In this document: in pieces, positions 17,299 through 27,093 of the stretch
How positions within the stretch are numbered: the stretch's first letter is position 1
Layout: every line of letters starts with the position of its first letter
Assembly: GCF_030719215.1 (NCBI RefSeq)
Contig: NZ_CP120983.1
Location: 8,060,001-8,124,000 of the forward strand
Source: Streptomyces sp. Alt3
Lineage (GTDB): Bacteria > Actinomycetota > Actinomycetes > Streptomycetales > Streptomycetaceae
Length of the DNA: 64,000 bases
Reading direction: 5' to 3'
Made by a program: the position numbers and the translations under genes
Notes under the pieces: generated by a model
Database searches by the model: none
What the model was told of the DNA's origin: nothing
The model's input: only the letters and a program-made list of their open reading frames with translations

Positions 17299-17902
17299 CC
17301 ACTCAGCCGACGCAGGCAGACGCGACCACCCGACCGTTCCCACCCCACACGAACACTTCCGAGGTCTCCGGCCCACGGCCGCTCTCACGACGCGTCGACA
17401 ACGTTCCCGCTCGTGGCTCACGCGGTCGGCCACGCACGCCCGATGCCTTTTCCACGAGGACGGTACGGCCACCGGCGGGTTCACGGACAGTCGCAGCCGA
17501 GAAGCGCCTCCGCGACGGCTTCCCCGAACATCCCTATCAAGAACTCGGCGAACCCATTGGCCGCTCTGGGAACCCTCACGCCACTCCTCGCCCCCTCGCG
17601 AGCTTCTCAGGTCTCGCACGACGTGCCCGTCAGAAGATCAGCGTGCACCGGGAAGGTGGAAGCAGACAGGGGGGTATGGGCTGCGACCACGTGCGCCGAC
17701 GGCTCGGCGTGCGGCGCACGCCCGTGGATCACAGGTGCGGGCGTCGGGTCCCTCGCTCGGCCGGAGTCGTCGAGCAGTTGTCTGTGATGTCCGCTCAAGG
17801 GCTCGGGGACAAAAAATGCCCATGGTCCTTGATCCGTCTGGCGGGCGTCCGGGGCACGGCGCACACTGGCCGGAGAGGACCGGAGTCCGGAAAGGACTGG
17901 GC
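17299..17902. other. Long intergenic region without a recognisable gene
   Basis: These 604 bp separate the SMI1-like gene from the hydrolase. Several overlapping frames exist on both strands, but none shows codon bias, a ribosome site with a plausible start, or a family motif. It may be a gene remnant too decayed to identify. Confidence 0.5.
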
Positions 17903-18712
17903 ATGGGCGACTATGTGGACCTTCCCGGTGTCAGGACGTGGTTCGAAAGCGAGGGGAGCGGCGAGCCGTTGGTCCTGTTGCACGGTGGCTTCTGTACCAA
18001 CGACACGTGGGGCGCACAGCGCGCCGACCTCGCTTCCGCGTACCAGGTCCTCCTGCCCGAGCGTCGCGCGCACGGGCACACTCCCGACGTCGCAGGCCCG
18101 CTCTCCTACCAGGACATGGCCGATGACATGGTGGCCTTCGTGGAGAAGGTCGTCGGGGGACCGGCACATCTGGTGGGCTGGAGCGACGGAGGTGTCGTCG
18201 CGTTGCTCATGGCCATCGCCCGGCCCGACCTCGTGCGCAGGGTCGTGGCGATCGGGGCCAACTTCCGACCGTCCTCGGAGTGCTTCGTCGAACCGGCGAT
18301 GCTCGACGCGATGACACCGGAGGGGCCGGATCTCGCGTTCTTCCGGGAGATGTACGAGGCGGTCTCGCCGGACGGTCCGAGCCACTGGCCGGTGGTGGCG
18401 GCGAGGATGATCGATATGTGGCGCACCCAGCCGACGCTCACCACCGAGGACCTGACTCGGGTCGCGGCTCCACTGCTTCTCATCGTCGGCGACGACGACA
18501 TGATGACGCTGGAGCACACGACCGCGCTGTACCGTGCCGTCCCCGGTGCCCAGTTGGCGGTCGTCCCCGGTGCCTCCCACCTCGTCCCGCTGGAGAAGCC
18601 GGACCTGGTCGACCGGCTGATCCTCGACCATCTCGCGCAGGACGGGGTGGACACGATGATGCCCGTCCGACGCGCACCGGCGGCCGGGGCGCCGGACGGT
18701 GGCGAGACCTGA
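17903..18712 (+). CDS. Alpha/beta hydrolase
   Basis: A 269-residue alpha/beta-fold hydrolase. The oxyanion-hole region is LVLLHGGF and the Arg/His turn is LPERRAHGHT. The nucleophile elbow is GWSDGGVVA: Ser where most family serines lie in GxSxG, with Asp next to it. The acid is in LLIVGDDDMMT and the catalytic His is in VVPGASHLVP. AAAGGA precedes the ATG. The substrate is unknown; overall it resembles the lactonase/esterase branch. It appears monocistronic. Confidence 0.87.
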   Translation: MGDYVDLPGVRTWFESEGSGEPLVLLHGGFCTNDTWGAQRADLASAYQVLLPERRAHGHTPDVAGPLSYQDMADDMVAFVEKVVGGPAHLVGWSDGGVVALLMAIARPDLVRRVVAIGANFRPSSECFVEPAMLDAMTPEGPDLAFFREMYEAVSPDGPSHWPVVAARMIDMWRTQPTLTTEDLTRVAAPLLLIVGDDDMMTLEHTTALYRAVPGAQLAVVPGASHLVPLEKPDLVDRLILDHLAQDGVDTMMPVRRAPAAGAPDGGET

Positions 18713-18859
18713 AGTTGCCCGATCCGCCGGGCCCTTCCAGCATCTCGCTAGGTACCGAGCCCTTCCGGGTTCAGGACCGCGTGCCACGCGGGCACCTTGA
18801 TGCCGCGCCTCCCCGAAAACTCCTGAGACGTGTATCGGCCCTGCCGCTATGGTGGGCCG

Positions 18860-19294
18860 ATGGCGTCGATCAAGCAGGTCCAAGTCACCTTCGACTGCGC
18901 GGAACCCGAGCGCGTCGCACGTTTCTGGTGCGAGGTCCTGGGATACGTCGTACCGCAGCCACCGGACGGATTCCCGACGTGGGACGACTACCACCGCTCG
19001 CTGCCGAAGGAGCGGCAGGGCGCGTCGTTCGCGTGCGGCGATCCCTCCGGCGTGGGCCCGCGGCTGTACTTCCAGCGAGTTCCCGAAGGGAAGGTCGTCA
19101 AGAATCGGGTCCATCTCGATGTGCGAGCGGGGACAGGGCTCGTGGGTGAGGAACGCCTCGCCACGCTCCAGGCCGAATGCGCACGGCTGGTCGCGCTCGG
19201 CGCGGTCTGTGAGCAGGTGATGCCCGCCGATGAGGAGAACGAGTCGTGCATCCGGATGCACGACATCGAGGGCAACGAGTTCTGTCTCGACTGA
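18860..19294 (+). CDS. VOC-superfamily (glyoxalase-like) protein
   Basis: A 144-residue protein of two betaalphabetabetabeta modules. QVQVTFDCAEPERVARFWCE opens the first; RVHLDVRAG begins the second, which ends in IRMHDIEGNEFCLD with the conserved metal-type Glu/His positions. The glyoxalase_6 group of streptomycetes is mostly uncharacterised; roles include antibiotic resistance and dioxygenation. The ATG at 18860 starts MASIKQ; a weak GGTGGG lies upstream. Confidence 0.8.
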   Translation: MASIKQVQVTFDCAEPERVARFWCEVLGYVVPQPPDGFPTWDDYHRSLPKERQGASFACGDPSGVGPRLYFQRVPEGKVVKNRVHLDVRAGTGLVGEERLATLQAECARLVALGAVCEQVMPADEENESCIRMHDIEGNEFCLD

Positions 19295-19301
19295 GCAGCC
19301 C

Positions 19302-19343
19302 GGGGTTCTTCGCTCCGTCCGCACGACGCAGGTGAAGAACCCC
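19302..19343 (+). terminator. Terminator after the VOC gene
   Basis: GGGGTTCTTC (19302-19311) pairs perfectly with GAAGAACCCC (19334-19343) a few bases after the VOC stop, with a 22-base loop. Confidence 0.6.
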
Positions 19344-19441
19344 TGAACCCGCATCGGGCACCGGTGCGGAATTCGGGCCCATCCGCAGGGTGCGCGCGCG
19401 AGGCGACCGGCCGCCAAGATCCTGCGGCGCCAGGATTCTGC

Positions 19442-19837
19442 TCAGTGGGCCGTGTGCCCGCTGCGCTCACCGCTTCGGCATCCGGCGCCGCCGATGTAGT
19501 AGGCGTTGAGGTAGTTCGGCCCCGCCCCTGGAAGCTGCGTCGCGCCGGGGCCGACGCAGAGATGGAAGTCGTTGGCACTGCCGCCTCCTCTGACGTCGAC
19601 ATGGATGCGTACCGTCGTTTCTCCGCAGTGCCTGTACGCGGCGAACTGGGATTCTCGAACGCTGTACCTGAAGAAGCCGCATGGTGCGGCAGCAGCCGCG
19701 CGAGCCTGGCGCAGTTGAGGGCCTTGGTCGGACCGGGCGGAGGCAGGGCCTCCCGACGTCAGCGTCGCGGCCATGACGAGCACGCTCGATGCCACTGCGT
19801 AGACGATTCGAGAGGGACGGTTCAGGAAGAGCTTCAC
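19442..19837 (-). CDS. Secreted DUF6355-like protein
   Basis: A 131-residue exported protein. The N-terminus MKLFLNRPSRIVYAVASSVL through ASARSD is a Sec signal peptide cleaved after ASA. The mature part has Cys residues in APCGFFRYSV, YRHCGETTVRIHVDV, FHLCVGPGATQL and YYIGGAGCRSG, so two disulfides are likely. This pattern resembles DUF6355, annotated as a natural-product-associated secreted family with no known activity. I chose GTG 19837 because GAGGA lies 6 bp upstream. Confidence 0.65.
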   Translation of the reverse strand: MKLFLNRPSRIVYAVASSVLVMAATLTSGGPASARSDQGPQLRQARAAAAAPCGFFRYSVRESQFAAYRHCGETTVRIHVDVRGGGSANDFHLCVGPGATQLPGAGPNYLNAYYIGGAGCRSGERSGHTAH

Positions 19838-20106
19838 GTACATTCCTCACGGCGAGTCACGACGACGGACGACCAGCTGATCGAGTGCGCCGGCATCGCG
19901 ACGCGGTCTGCGCACTGTGCACCGGCACGAACATGCTAGCTCCAAGTGCCCGCATCATGACTCTGCGTCACCGAATCGGGTGGCGGGGTGATGTGAAACC
20001 CCGAGGCGTGTCATCCGTTCGTGCGTCGTGACCGCCATGTGCTCTCATGAGGCCTTGTGCGTGTAGCGTTCATGTATATGGGGGGAAGTCGTAAGAGGCT
20101 CCGTTG

Positions 20107-20762
20107 ATGTCGTTCACCCACGACAGCGTCGGCGTGATCGCGCTCGACGCCAAGGACGTCTCGTACGAGATCCCGGCCGACTTCGGCATCAGCGGCGGCA
20201 AGCAGACGCGCTGGCTGGAGCGACGGCTGGGAGAGCCGCGTGCCCGGCACGACTTCGACTTCATCGTCGTGTTCTTCCACCACTGCGCGTTCTCCACGAC
20301 CAACGCGCACGCCTCGGAAGGCGGGGTGCGCGACGCCTGGGTGCCGCTCTTCGAGAAGCACCAGGTCGATCTGGTCATCAACGGCCACAACCACGTCTAC
20401 GAGCGCACCGACGCGATCCTGAAGAACTCGGTCCGGCGTACCGTCCCCATCGGTGAGCACACCGACCCGACGCGGGACGGCATCGTCTACGTCACGGCCG
20501 GCGGCGCGGGCAAGGCGCTGTACGACTTCCCGGCGCCGGACAGCTACGAGGGGCACGTCGCGGATCTGGACAGTGTGGGCACGTACCACGTGGTCAAGAG
20601 CGGCGGAAGGCGACCGAGACCGTCGAGTGGTCCCGGGTGCGCTACATCGGCTTCTCGTTCCTCGCCGTGGAGGTGCAGACCTGTCCGCATCCCCGGATGA
20701 AGGTCACCGCGCTCGCCGAGTCGGGAGAGCGCGTCGACCACTTCGAGATCAGTCGGGGCTGA
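20107..20762 (+). pseudogene. Truncated, frameshifted metallophosphoesterase (purple acid phosphatase-like)
   Basis: The C-terminal half of a calcineurin-like phosphoesterase: FDFIVVFFHHCAFSTTNAH and LVINGHNHVYERTD carry late metal-binding motifs, but the N-terminal metal motifs (DxH, GDxxY) are absent upstream. The frame breaks near 20600. After HVVKSGG, restoring one base gives KATETVEWSRVRYIGFSFLA, continuing to FEISRG and a stop at 20762. It is therefore truncated at the 5' end and carries a 1-bp deletion. A sequencing error could explain the shift but not the missing half. Confidence 0.8.
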
Positions 20763-21028
20763 TCCGCCAAGGGCGCGGAACGAGGTGGCGGGACCCTGAC
20801 CCCGGTGGCCCCGAACCGCTACCACCTCTCGGCGCGCAGCGGGCCGGACCTCCACGGAAGTGGCAGGCTGAAGAAGCCGGCCAAGGGGACGGGCCCGCCG
20901 CTCGTCCCCGGTCGCAGGGCGCACATCACAGCGGGAAACCGTGCGTCGCCCCGGGCGCAGTGGGTACGCGACGTGCGACACCGGCTCGCCCCGCACCAGG
21001 AGGGGCGCGCACCGACGGGAGCAACGAC

Positions 21029-21289
21029 ATGACTGACCGCAGGCCCCAGGGAACCGCCTACACAGGGGCGGAGGCCAGCCCGCCGCCGATACCCGCCGAC
21101 ATGCCCGACCAGCAGGCGCAGGAGGGTGAGGACGCACTCGACGTGATCGTCCCGCCCGGTGCGGCGGACTCGGATTCCGAGCCCGACACCGACGTTCCCG
21201 ACCCCGACGAGGCCGGATCGGGCCGTGACGCCGCCCGCAATGCCGGAGTACACCCGGAACACCCCGCACCCGAGGAATCGACGGGCTGA
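21029..21289 (+). CDS. Small acidic protein of unknown function
   Basis: An 86-residue hydrophilic protein rich in Asp, Glu and Pro (PDQQAQEGEDALDVIVPPGA, DSDSEPDTDVPDPDEAGSG). There is no domain, signal or membrane segment, and it is probably disordered. GGGAG lies upstream of the ATG. It is followed 57 bp later by the NUDIX gene. The composition could also arise from a chance frame, so certainty is moderate. Confidence 0.55.
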   Translation: MTDRRPQGTAYTGAEASPPPIPADMPDQQAQEGEDALDVIVPPGAADSDSEPDTDVPDPDEAGSGRDAARNAGVHPEHPAPEESTG

Positions 21290-21346
21290 GGTCTTCGGCC
21301 CCACGAACCCCGCACGCCGCAGTAACCTCCCGAGGGGAGGCACGGA

Positions 21347-21820
21347 ATGAGTCTGCGGCTTGCTGCGTACGCCGTGTGCGTCGAGGACGGGCGAGTGCTG
21401 CTCGCCTGTCATGTGCCACCGAAGGGCAAGGCCACCTGGACTCTTCCGGGCGGCAGGGTCGAGCAGGGGGAAGATCCGTTCGAGGCGGTGATCCGGGAAG
21501 TCGGAGAGGAGACCGGCTGCGATGCGGTGGTCGTGCGCCTGCTGGGCGTGGACTCCCGGATCATTCCCGCGGCCGAACGCGCGGTGCCAGGGGGACCGGA
21601 CCATCAGAATGTCGGCATCTTCTACCAGGTCCGCATCACCGGCGGCCGACTCCGGCCTGAGCCGAACGGTGAGATCACGCACTCGGTCTGGACCCCGGTC
21701 CCCGGTGTCGCCGGCCTGCGCCGGTCGTCACTGGTCGATGTCGGCCTCGCCCTGGCACGGGACCTGCCGGCGACCGGCCACGTCCGTCCTGTTCCGGTAG
21801 GTGGCCTGCTCCAGCACTGA
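21347..21820 (+). CDS. NUDIX hydrolase
   Basis: A 157-residue NUDIX-fold pyrophosphohydrolase. The Nudix box is complete: GGRVEQGEDPFEAVIREVGE followed by ETGC, with the Mg2+-binding REVGEE core. The N-terminal strand RLAAYAVCVEDGRVLLACH and WTLPGG are typical. Substrates are nucleoside diphosphates linked to another group; the exact one is unknown. AGGGGAGG precedes the ATG. Confidence 0.92.
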   Translation: MSLRLAAYAVCVEDGRVLLACHVPPKGKATWTLPGGRVEQGEDPFEAVIREVGEETGCDAVVVRLLGVDSRIIPAAERAVPGGPDHQNVGIFYQVRITGGRLRPEPNGEITHSVWTPVPGVAGLRRSSLVDVGLALARDLPATGHVRPVPVGGLLQH

Positions 21821-21887
21821 GAGAAGCCCACGGAACGGGGCGAGGTGGTGGTTCATGCCAGGACACGTGACATGTGATGCTGGTCGA

Positions 21888-22418
21888 ATGACTGATCGAC
21901 GTGAGATCTCCTTCGTCCGCCGACGGGCGCAGGACCCCTCCGATCATGACGGACTCGCCGCCCTGCTTGCGGCCTACCACCTGCAGACACAGGCTGAGAA
22001 GGGCGAGGCCGTCGCTGACGCGGACCGGTTGCCGGAGCGCTACCGGGCAGAGGTCCTGGACCCGGACGCAGCGTTCGCCGACGATGTCGTGCTGTTGGCG
22101 TTGGACGGGGACGCCGCGGTCGGCTGCCTGGTGGTGACCGCTCCCGCCGACGGACGGTGCGAGGTCAAGAGGCTCTGGACAGTTCCGGAGCTCCGTGGGC
22201 AGGGCGTCGCGTCCGGCCTGGTCGCCGCGGCTCTTTCACACGCCGCGGACATCGGGGTCGACACGGTGCGCCTGTCGGTCTGGCAGTGGCGGACAGATGC
22301 CATCGCCCTGTACGAGCGGCTGGGCTTCAACGCCACCGAGTCATGGGACGGTCGGGGCCGGCTGGTGTGCATGGAGCGCGCTGTCCAAGCGGCCCGGGCC
22401 GTGCAACCTCGGCACTGA
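21888..22418 (+). CDS. GNAT-family N-acetyltransferase
   Basis: A 176-residue acetyl-CoA-dependent transferase. Motif A is VKRLWTVPELRGQGVASGLV (R/QxxGxG/A), followed by DTVRLSVWQWRTDAIALYER and LGFNATESW (motif B). The substrate is unknown. The ATG at 21888 (MTDRREIS) has no strong ribosome site, so translation may be weak or leaderless. It is convergent with the ABC transporter operon. Confidence 0.87.
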   Translation: MTDRREISFVRRRAQDPSDHDGLAALLAAYHLQTQAEKGEAVADADRLPERYRAEVLDPDAAFADDVVLLALDGDAAVGCLVVTAPADGRCEVKRLWTVPELRGQGVASGLVAAALSHAADIGVDTVRLSVWQWRTDAIALYERLGFNATESWDGRGRLVCMERAVQAARAVQPRH

Positions 22419-22425
22419 ACAGGGC

Positions 22426-22456
22426 GGCGTACACCGACGTGCTGCCGGTGTACGCC
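22426..22456. terminator. Bidirectional terminator hairpin
   Basis: A perfect 11-bp stem (GGCGTACACCG and CGGTGTACGCC) with a 9-base loop lies between the stops of the convergent GNAT and ABC permease genes. Confidence 0.75.
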
Positions 22457-22496
22457 TCCCTAGGAGCGGACCGGGCTGCGGGCCGGCCTTCGGCCG

Positions 22497-23284
22497 CTAC
22501 TCGGGGTCGCGGCCGAAGAGCGACGTGGACCAGAGGAGGCCTAGCACGGCCAGCCCCAGGCACCAGGCGAGAGCGAGCCATCCGTTGTGGCCGATCTCGC
22601 TGCCCAGCAGCAGGCCGCGGAGGGTCTCGATGGCGGGGGTGAAGGGCTGGTACTCGGCGATCGGCCGGAACCAGCCGGGCATCGCGTCGATCGGGACGAA
22701 GGTGCTGGAGACGAGGGGCAGGAAGATCAGCGGGAGGGCGTTGTTGCTTGCCGCCTCGGCGTTGGGGCTGGACAGTCCCATGCCGACCGCGATCCAGGTG
22801 AGTGCCAGGGCGAACAGCGTGAGCAGCCCGAACGCCGCGACCCACTCCAGAGCGGTGGCGTCGGTGGCCCGGAACCCGATGGCCACCGAGACCACGCCCA
22901 CGAGTACCACGCTCATCACGCACTGCAGCACGCTGCCCAGAACGTGCCCGACGAGCACCGACTCCCTGCGGATGGCCATGGTGCGGAAGCGGGCGATGAT
23001 GCCCTCGTTCATGTCGGTCGAGACGGAGACCGCGGTGCCCACCACGGTGGAGCCGACGGTCATCAGCAGGATGCCGGGGACGAGATACGCGATGTACTCG
23101 GACCGGTCCGCTCCGCCGCTCCCGATTCCCGCACTCATCACGTCGCCGAAGACGTAGACGAAGAGCAGCAGGAGCATGACCGGTGTGAGCAGCAGGTTCA
23201 GTGTCAGGGAGGGGTAGCGGCGGGCGTGCAGGAGGTTGCGGCGCAGCATCGTGTCGGCGTCGCGCACGGCGAGGGTCAAGGTAC

Positions 23285-23288
<4 letters not shown>
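22497..23288 (-). CDS. ABC-2 type (DrrB-like) export permease
   Basis: A 263-residue membrane protein with six hydrophobic segments, including LTPVMLLLLFVYVFGDV, YLVPGILLMTVGSTVVGTAV and LIFLPLVSSTFVPIDAMPGW. The last is the hallmark segment of DrrB/ABC-2 drug exporters. The start overlaps the stop of the ATPase gene (ATGA), so the two are translationally coupled. It is the last gene of the four-gene RHH-DUF4097-ABC operon. Substrate unknown; lipid-like or drug-like compounds are usual. Confidence 0.9.
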
Positions 23289-24286
<998 letters not shown>

Positions 24287-24342
24287 GGTGTCCTTCCGCG
24301 AAGGCTGAAGTTGAGGGGAGTGGGTGAGCCGGCCGGCCGTGC

Positions 24343-25191
24343 TCAGTCCTTGGAGCGGCGGATGTCGATGTTGCCCCAGCGGGTGCGGGCCCGGATCCTG
24401 ACGGTGTCCTCGGTCTCTCCGGGAGTCTTCGACGAGGTCAGCGCGTTGCGTACCTGGCCGCGGCCGGAGCTGGCGTCGAGCCACGCGGCGGTGCCCTCCC
24501 GGACACCGATGTCGATGGTGCCGTGGTTGGTCTCCAGCTGGACCGTGCCGCGGCACACGCTGTCCACGCGCAGGGTGCCGTGGGCGGTGGTCGCCGTGAC
24601 CGAGTCCTCGGCCCGGCGGATCTGGATGTCACCGTTGGCGCCGCTCACCCGCAGTTCGCCGGTGGCGGTATCGACGATCGTGCTGCCGTGCGAGTTCTTG
24701 AGGACGGCGGGGCCGTCGAGGAGGCCGGCGCGCATGCTGCCGGAACTGGTGGTGATCTCGGCCCTGCCCTCCACGCGGTCCACGGTGATCGACCCGTGCG
24801 ACGCGGTCAGATGCAGTGGGCCTGTGGTGTCCAGGCGTACGTCGCCGGTCGACGTCTTCACGCGGACATCGCCGAGCCGGCCTTCGCCGAGAACTTGCGC
24901 CCATGCTCCGGTCACGTCGATGTGCGAGCCCGTGGGCAGATCGACCGTCACGTCGACGACGCCGGTACGTCCGAGGCCGAACAGGCTCGACTTCGGTGTC
25001 CTGACAGTCAGCGCACCGTTCGCGAAAGTGACCTCGGTCTGCTCTGCCGTCCGCGCGTCCACGTCCTTGTTCGGATCGCGGGGCCGCACCTCGACGACCG
25101 TCTCGCCACGGTCGCTCGCGGCGAACTGAAGGGAGCCCGCCTCCACGTGGGCCGTTGCCGAGATCGGTTCGGGAGTGTCGAAAGAAGGCAT
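24343..25191 (-). CDS. DUF4097 beta-repeat protein
   Basis: A 282-residue protein of repeated beta strands, with repeats such as GDVRVKTSTGDVRLDTTG, SHGSITVDRVEGRAEITTSS, NSHGSTIVDTATGELRVSG and NHGTIDIGVREGTAAWLDAS. These form a right-handed beta helix as in DUF4097/DUF4098. There is no signal peptide, so it is probably cytoplasmic, and no catalytic motif. It sits between the RHH regulator and the ABC exporter genes, and such trios recur in streptomycetes; a role sensing or supporting the transporter is inference. GAGGACGGG precedes the ATG. Confidence 0.87.
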   Translation of the reverse strand: MPSFDTPEPISATAHVEAGSLQFAASDRGETVVEVRPRDPNKDVDARTAEQTEVTFANGALTVRTPKSSLFGLGRTGVVDVTVDLPTGSHIDVTGAWAQVLGEGRLGDVRVKTSTGDVRLDTTGPLHLTASHGSITVDRVEGRAEITTSSGSMRAGLLDGPAVLKNSHGSTIVDTATGELRVSGANGDIQIRRAEDSVTATTAHGTLRVDSVCRGTVQLETNHGTIDIGVREGTAAWLDASSGRGQVRNALTSSKTPGETEDTVRIRARTRWGNIDIRRSKD

Positions 25192-25275
25192 GGCTGTCCC
25201 GTCCTCTTGGGTTCTCAGGGCGTCCCCGCTGGTGGGACGTGATGTGGGGTGAAGCAGGTGCGGGGCTGGGTGAGG

Positions 25276-25794
25276 TCAGCGCACCCAGCCCGTGAAGCTC
25301 TGCCCGACGTTCCGGGACTTCTCCGCCGTGCGTGGCCGTGCCCCGCCGTCGACCGCGTACGACACGGCGCGCACCAGCCACGCGTTGACCGACAGCCCCT
25401 CGCGGGCTGCCGCCTCCTCGGCGCGGGCCTTGAGGTGGGCCGGCAGGCGCAGGTTGACGCGGGCGGTGCCTCCCTCGTCGTTGTCGGCCGGGGCGGTGGC
25501 CGCCGGAGGATCGGCGAGCGTGGGCGGCTCCGTGGGGGCGCCGCCGTCGGTGGGCGGGAGGGTCACCACGAAGTCAGGGTCCAGGCCCCGCAGCCGTACG
25601 TCGACCGAGCCGGGAGCGAGTTCGCGGGTGATCTCGTCCGTCGCGGCGGAAAGCACGTTGAGCATGGTCAGCCGGGTTGCCGACTCCAGGGGGGCGGTGA
25701 GCCTCTCCGCCAGCTCGCGTGCTTCGTCGCCACCGGCTTCGGCGGCCACCGCGAGTTCGCGGCGGAGGGTGTTGACATACGGCGTGAGGTCCAT
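25276..25794 (-). CDS. HicB-like ribbon-helix-helix regulator
   Basis: A 172-residue protein. The N-terminal helical part (MDLTPYVNTLRRELAVAAEA, LAERLTAPLESATRLTMLNV) is followed by an acidic linker and a C-terminal RHH DNA-binding unit: RVNLRLPAHLKARAEEAAAR then GLSVNAWLVRAVSYAV. It is usually annotated as a HicB-family antitoxin, but no HicA toxin lies near it. It heads the operon with DUF4097 and the ABC exporter, so a transcriptional repressor is more likely. An array of three inverted half-sites covers its start codon, suggesting autoregulation. No ribosome site is visible, so translation may be leaderless. Confidence 0.82.
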   Translation of the reverse strand: MDLTPYVNTLRRELAVAAEAGGDEARELAERLTAPLESATRLTMLNVLSAATDEITRELAPGSVDVRLRGLDPDFVVTLPPTDGGAPTEPPTLADPPAATAPADNDEGGTARVNLRLPAHLKARAEEAAAREGLSVNAWLVRAVSYAVDGGARPRTAEKSRNVGQSFTGWVR

Positions 25795-25824
25795 GGTGCC
25801 ATAGTGGCACCACAATGGTGCCAC
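25794..25824. promoter_or_regulatory. Phased operator array at the RHH gene start
   Basis: Three TGGTGCCA half-sites in alternating orientation start at 25794, 25805 and 25816, exactly 11 bp apart. The middle one is inverted (TGGCACCA). Together they form two overlapping palindromes across the start codon and presumed promoter, as expected for an oligomerising RHH repressor. Confidence 0.7.
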
Positions 25825-25952
25825 TCGCAAGCGGTGTGGATACTTCTTCAGTTCGTGCGCGCAACTTAGGGCTCTGACGTGTGCGGATGCGAGAACTTCT
25901 TTTTGGGATTCGCGGGTGTCGCCCGCGTTCAAGTGAAAGGCAAGATGCGCAG

Positions 25953-26002
25953 TGGTGCCACGTGGCGCCATTGCGTGCCACTCGTGGTGTCGTGTGGTGT
26001 CA
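25953..26002. promoter_or_regulatory. Second cluster of TGGTGCCA-like half-sites
   Basis: TGGTGCCA (25953), TGGCGCCA (25963), GCGTGCCA (25973), TGGTGTCG (25985) and TGGTGTCA (25995) are spaced by 10-12 bp, about 130 bp upstream of the first array. They are degenerate copies of the same word and may allow looping or serve the divergent gene at 26093. Confidence 0.5.
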
Positions 26003-26092
26003 GGCAACTGATGCGGGTGAATCGGCCGGAGTGATATAGGCCGGCCCGAAGCCGCTCGGCGGGAACCTTTGCCCGCATCGCGATGAGGCACC

Positions 26093-26425
26093 ATGAGCCG
26101 CATGGATTCACCTGCGCAGCCGGAGCGGACTCCCGATGGGCGGTACATCGTGGTGAAGGGCCGGAAATGGCGGGCGACGGACCCGGAGATTCCCGACGAG
26201 GTCTCAGCCCGCCTGCGCCGCCATCTCATGGCAGCGCGACGTGCGGTGGCCGCCGCGCTGCGGGAGAACGACGCCGCAGCCGAGAAGCGGGCCCGGAGCC
26301 GGGTGCACGCGGCGAAGGTGGCGCTCGGCGAGCGCGGCACTCCGTGGTGGGAAGAGTCCCTCACGGAGCGGCGCCGGCGGTGGGAAGCCGGCGTCACCGA
26401 ACTCGACGCCGATCAGCCGGAGTAG
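26093..26425 (+). CDS. Conserved small actinobacterial protein
   Basis: A 110-residue basic helical protein. ERTPDGRYIVVKGRKWRATD then PEIPDEVSARLRRHLMAARR, and ALGERGTPWWEESLTERRRR are conserved in streptomycete homologues, which are often labelled biopolymer transporter Tol without support. There is no signal or membrane segment. The function is unknown. GAGG lies 5 bp before the ATG. Confidence 0.75.
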   Translation: MSRMDSPAQPERTPDGRYIVVKGRKWRATDPEIPDEVSARLRRHLMAARRAVAAALRENDAAAEKRARSRVHAAKVALGERGTPWWEESLTERRRRWEAGVTELDADQPE

Positions 26426-26585
26426 GGGATTCTGCCGGGCCTCGGCTCGCGCGGAGTCGGCGGTCGAGGACCTCGCAGCCCTCGCACAGGCCCTTGGGCT
26501 CACTCCGGCCGGGGGCGCCGAGCGTCGGGAGCCCGGCGCGTCCCGCCCGCCCCGTCCCGCCCGGCACGGCCGGTAGCCTCCGAAG

Positions 26586-27032
26586 ATGACTGCGATCTTC
26601 GACGAAGCCGTCCGCGCGCGACTGCAAGCCCCCCATATCTGGTACGTCGGCACTGTGTTCGCCGACGGTGCACCGCAGGTCAGTCCGATGTGGGTCGATC
26701 TCGAAGGTGAGGACGAGTTGTCGTTCAACACATCGGTCGGCCGTGTGAAGGAGGAGAACCTGCGCCGCGACCCCCGTGTGTACCTCTCACACGCAGACGC
26801 CGCCGATCCCTTCGACCGTGTGCAGATCAGTGGCGGGGTGGTCCGCTTCATCGAGGGCGACGAGGCGCACGACCGGATGGATCGGCTGGCCCGGAAATAC
26901 CTCGGCGGTGAGCGGTTCGAGTGGACCATGCCGGGGGAGCAGCGGGTGGCGGTGATCGTACGTCCGACCAAGGTGCGGCACGTCGTCGGTGTGGAGCGGT
27001 TCAGGCCCGGCGGACCGGTCCCCGCTTCCTGA
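26586..27032 (+). CDS. PPOX-class F420-dependent oxidoreductase
   Basis: A 148-residue split-barrel flavin/deazaflavin protein. IWYVGTVFADGAPQVSPMWV then SFNTSVGRVKEENLRRDPRV and VRFIEGDEAHDRMDRLARKY are the family pattern for F420-dependent PPOX enzymes, which reduce small carbonyl or quinone substrates using F420H2. The substrate is unknown. It stands alone and is convergent with the EamA transporter. Confidence 0.85.
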   Translation: MTAIFDEAVRARLQAPHIWYVGTVFADGAPQVSPMWVDLEGEDELSFNTSVGRVKEENLRRDPRVYLSHADAADPFDRVQISGGVVRFIEGDEAHDRMDRLARKYLGGERFEWTMPGEQRVAVIVRPTKVRHVVGVERFRPGGPVPAS

Positions 27033-27093
27033 CCGTCGCTCCGGTCTGACTGTCACAGGGCCGGGCCCGCGTTCGGAGCCGCCACGCGCGGTG

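Noticed and set aside
25276..25794. HicAB toxin-antitoxin system
   Set aside because: No HicA-like small toxin is next to the RHH gene; the operon context points to a transcriptional regulator.
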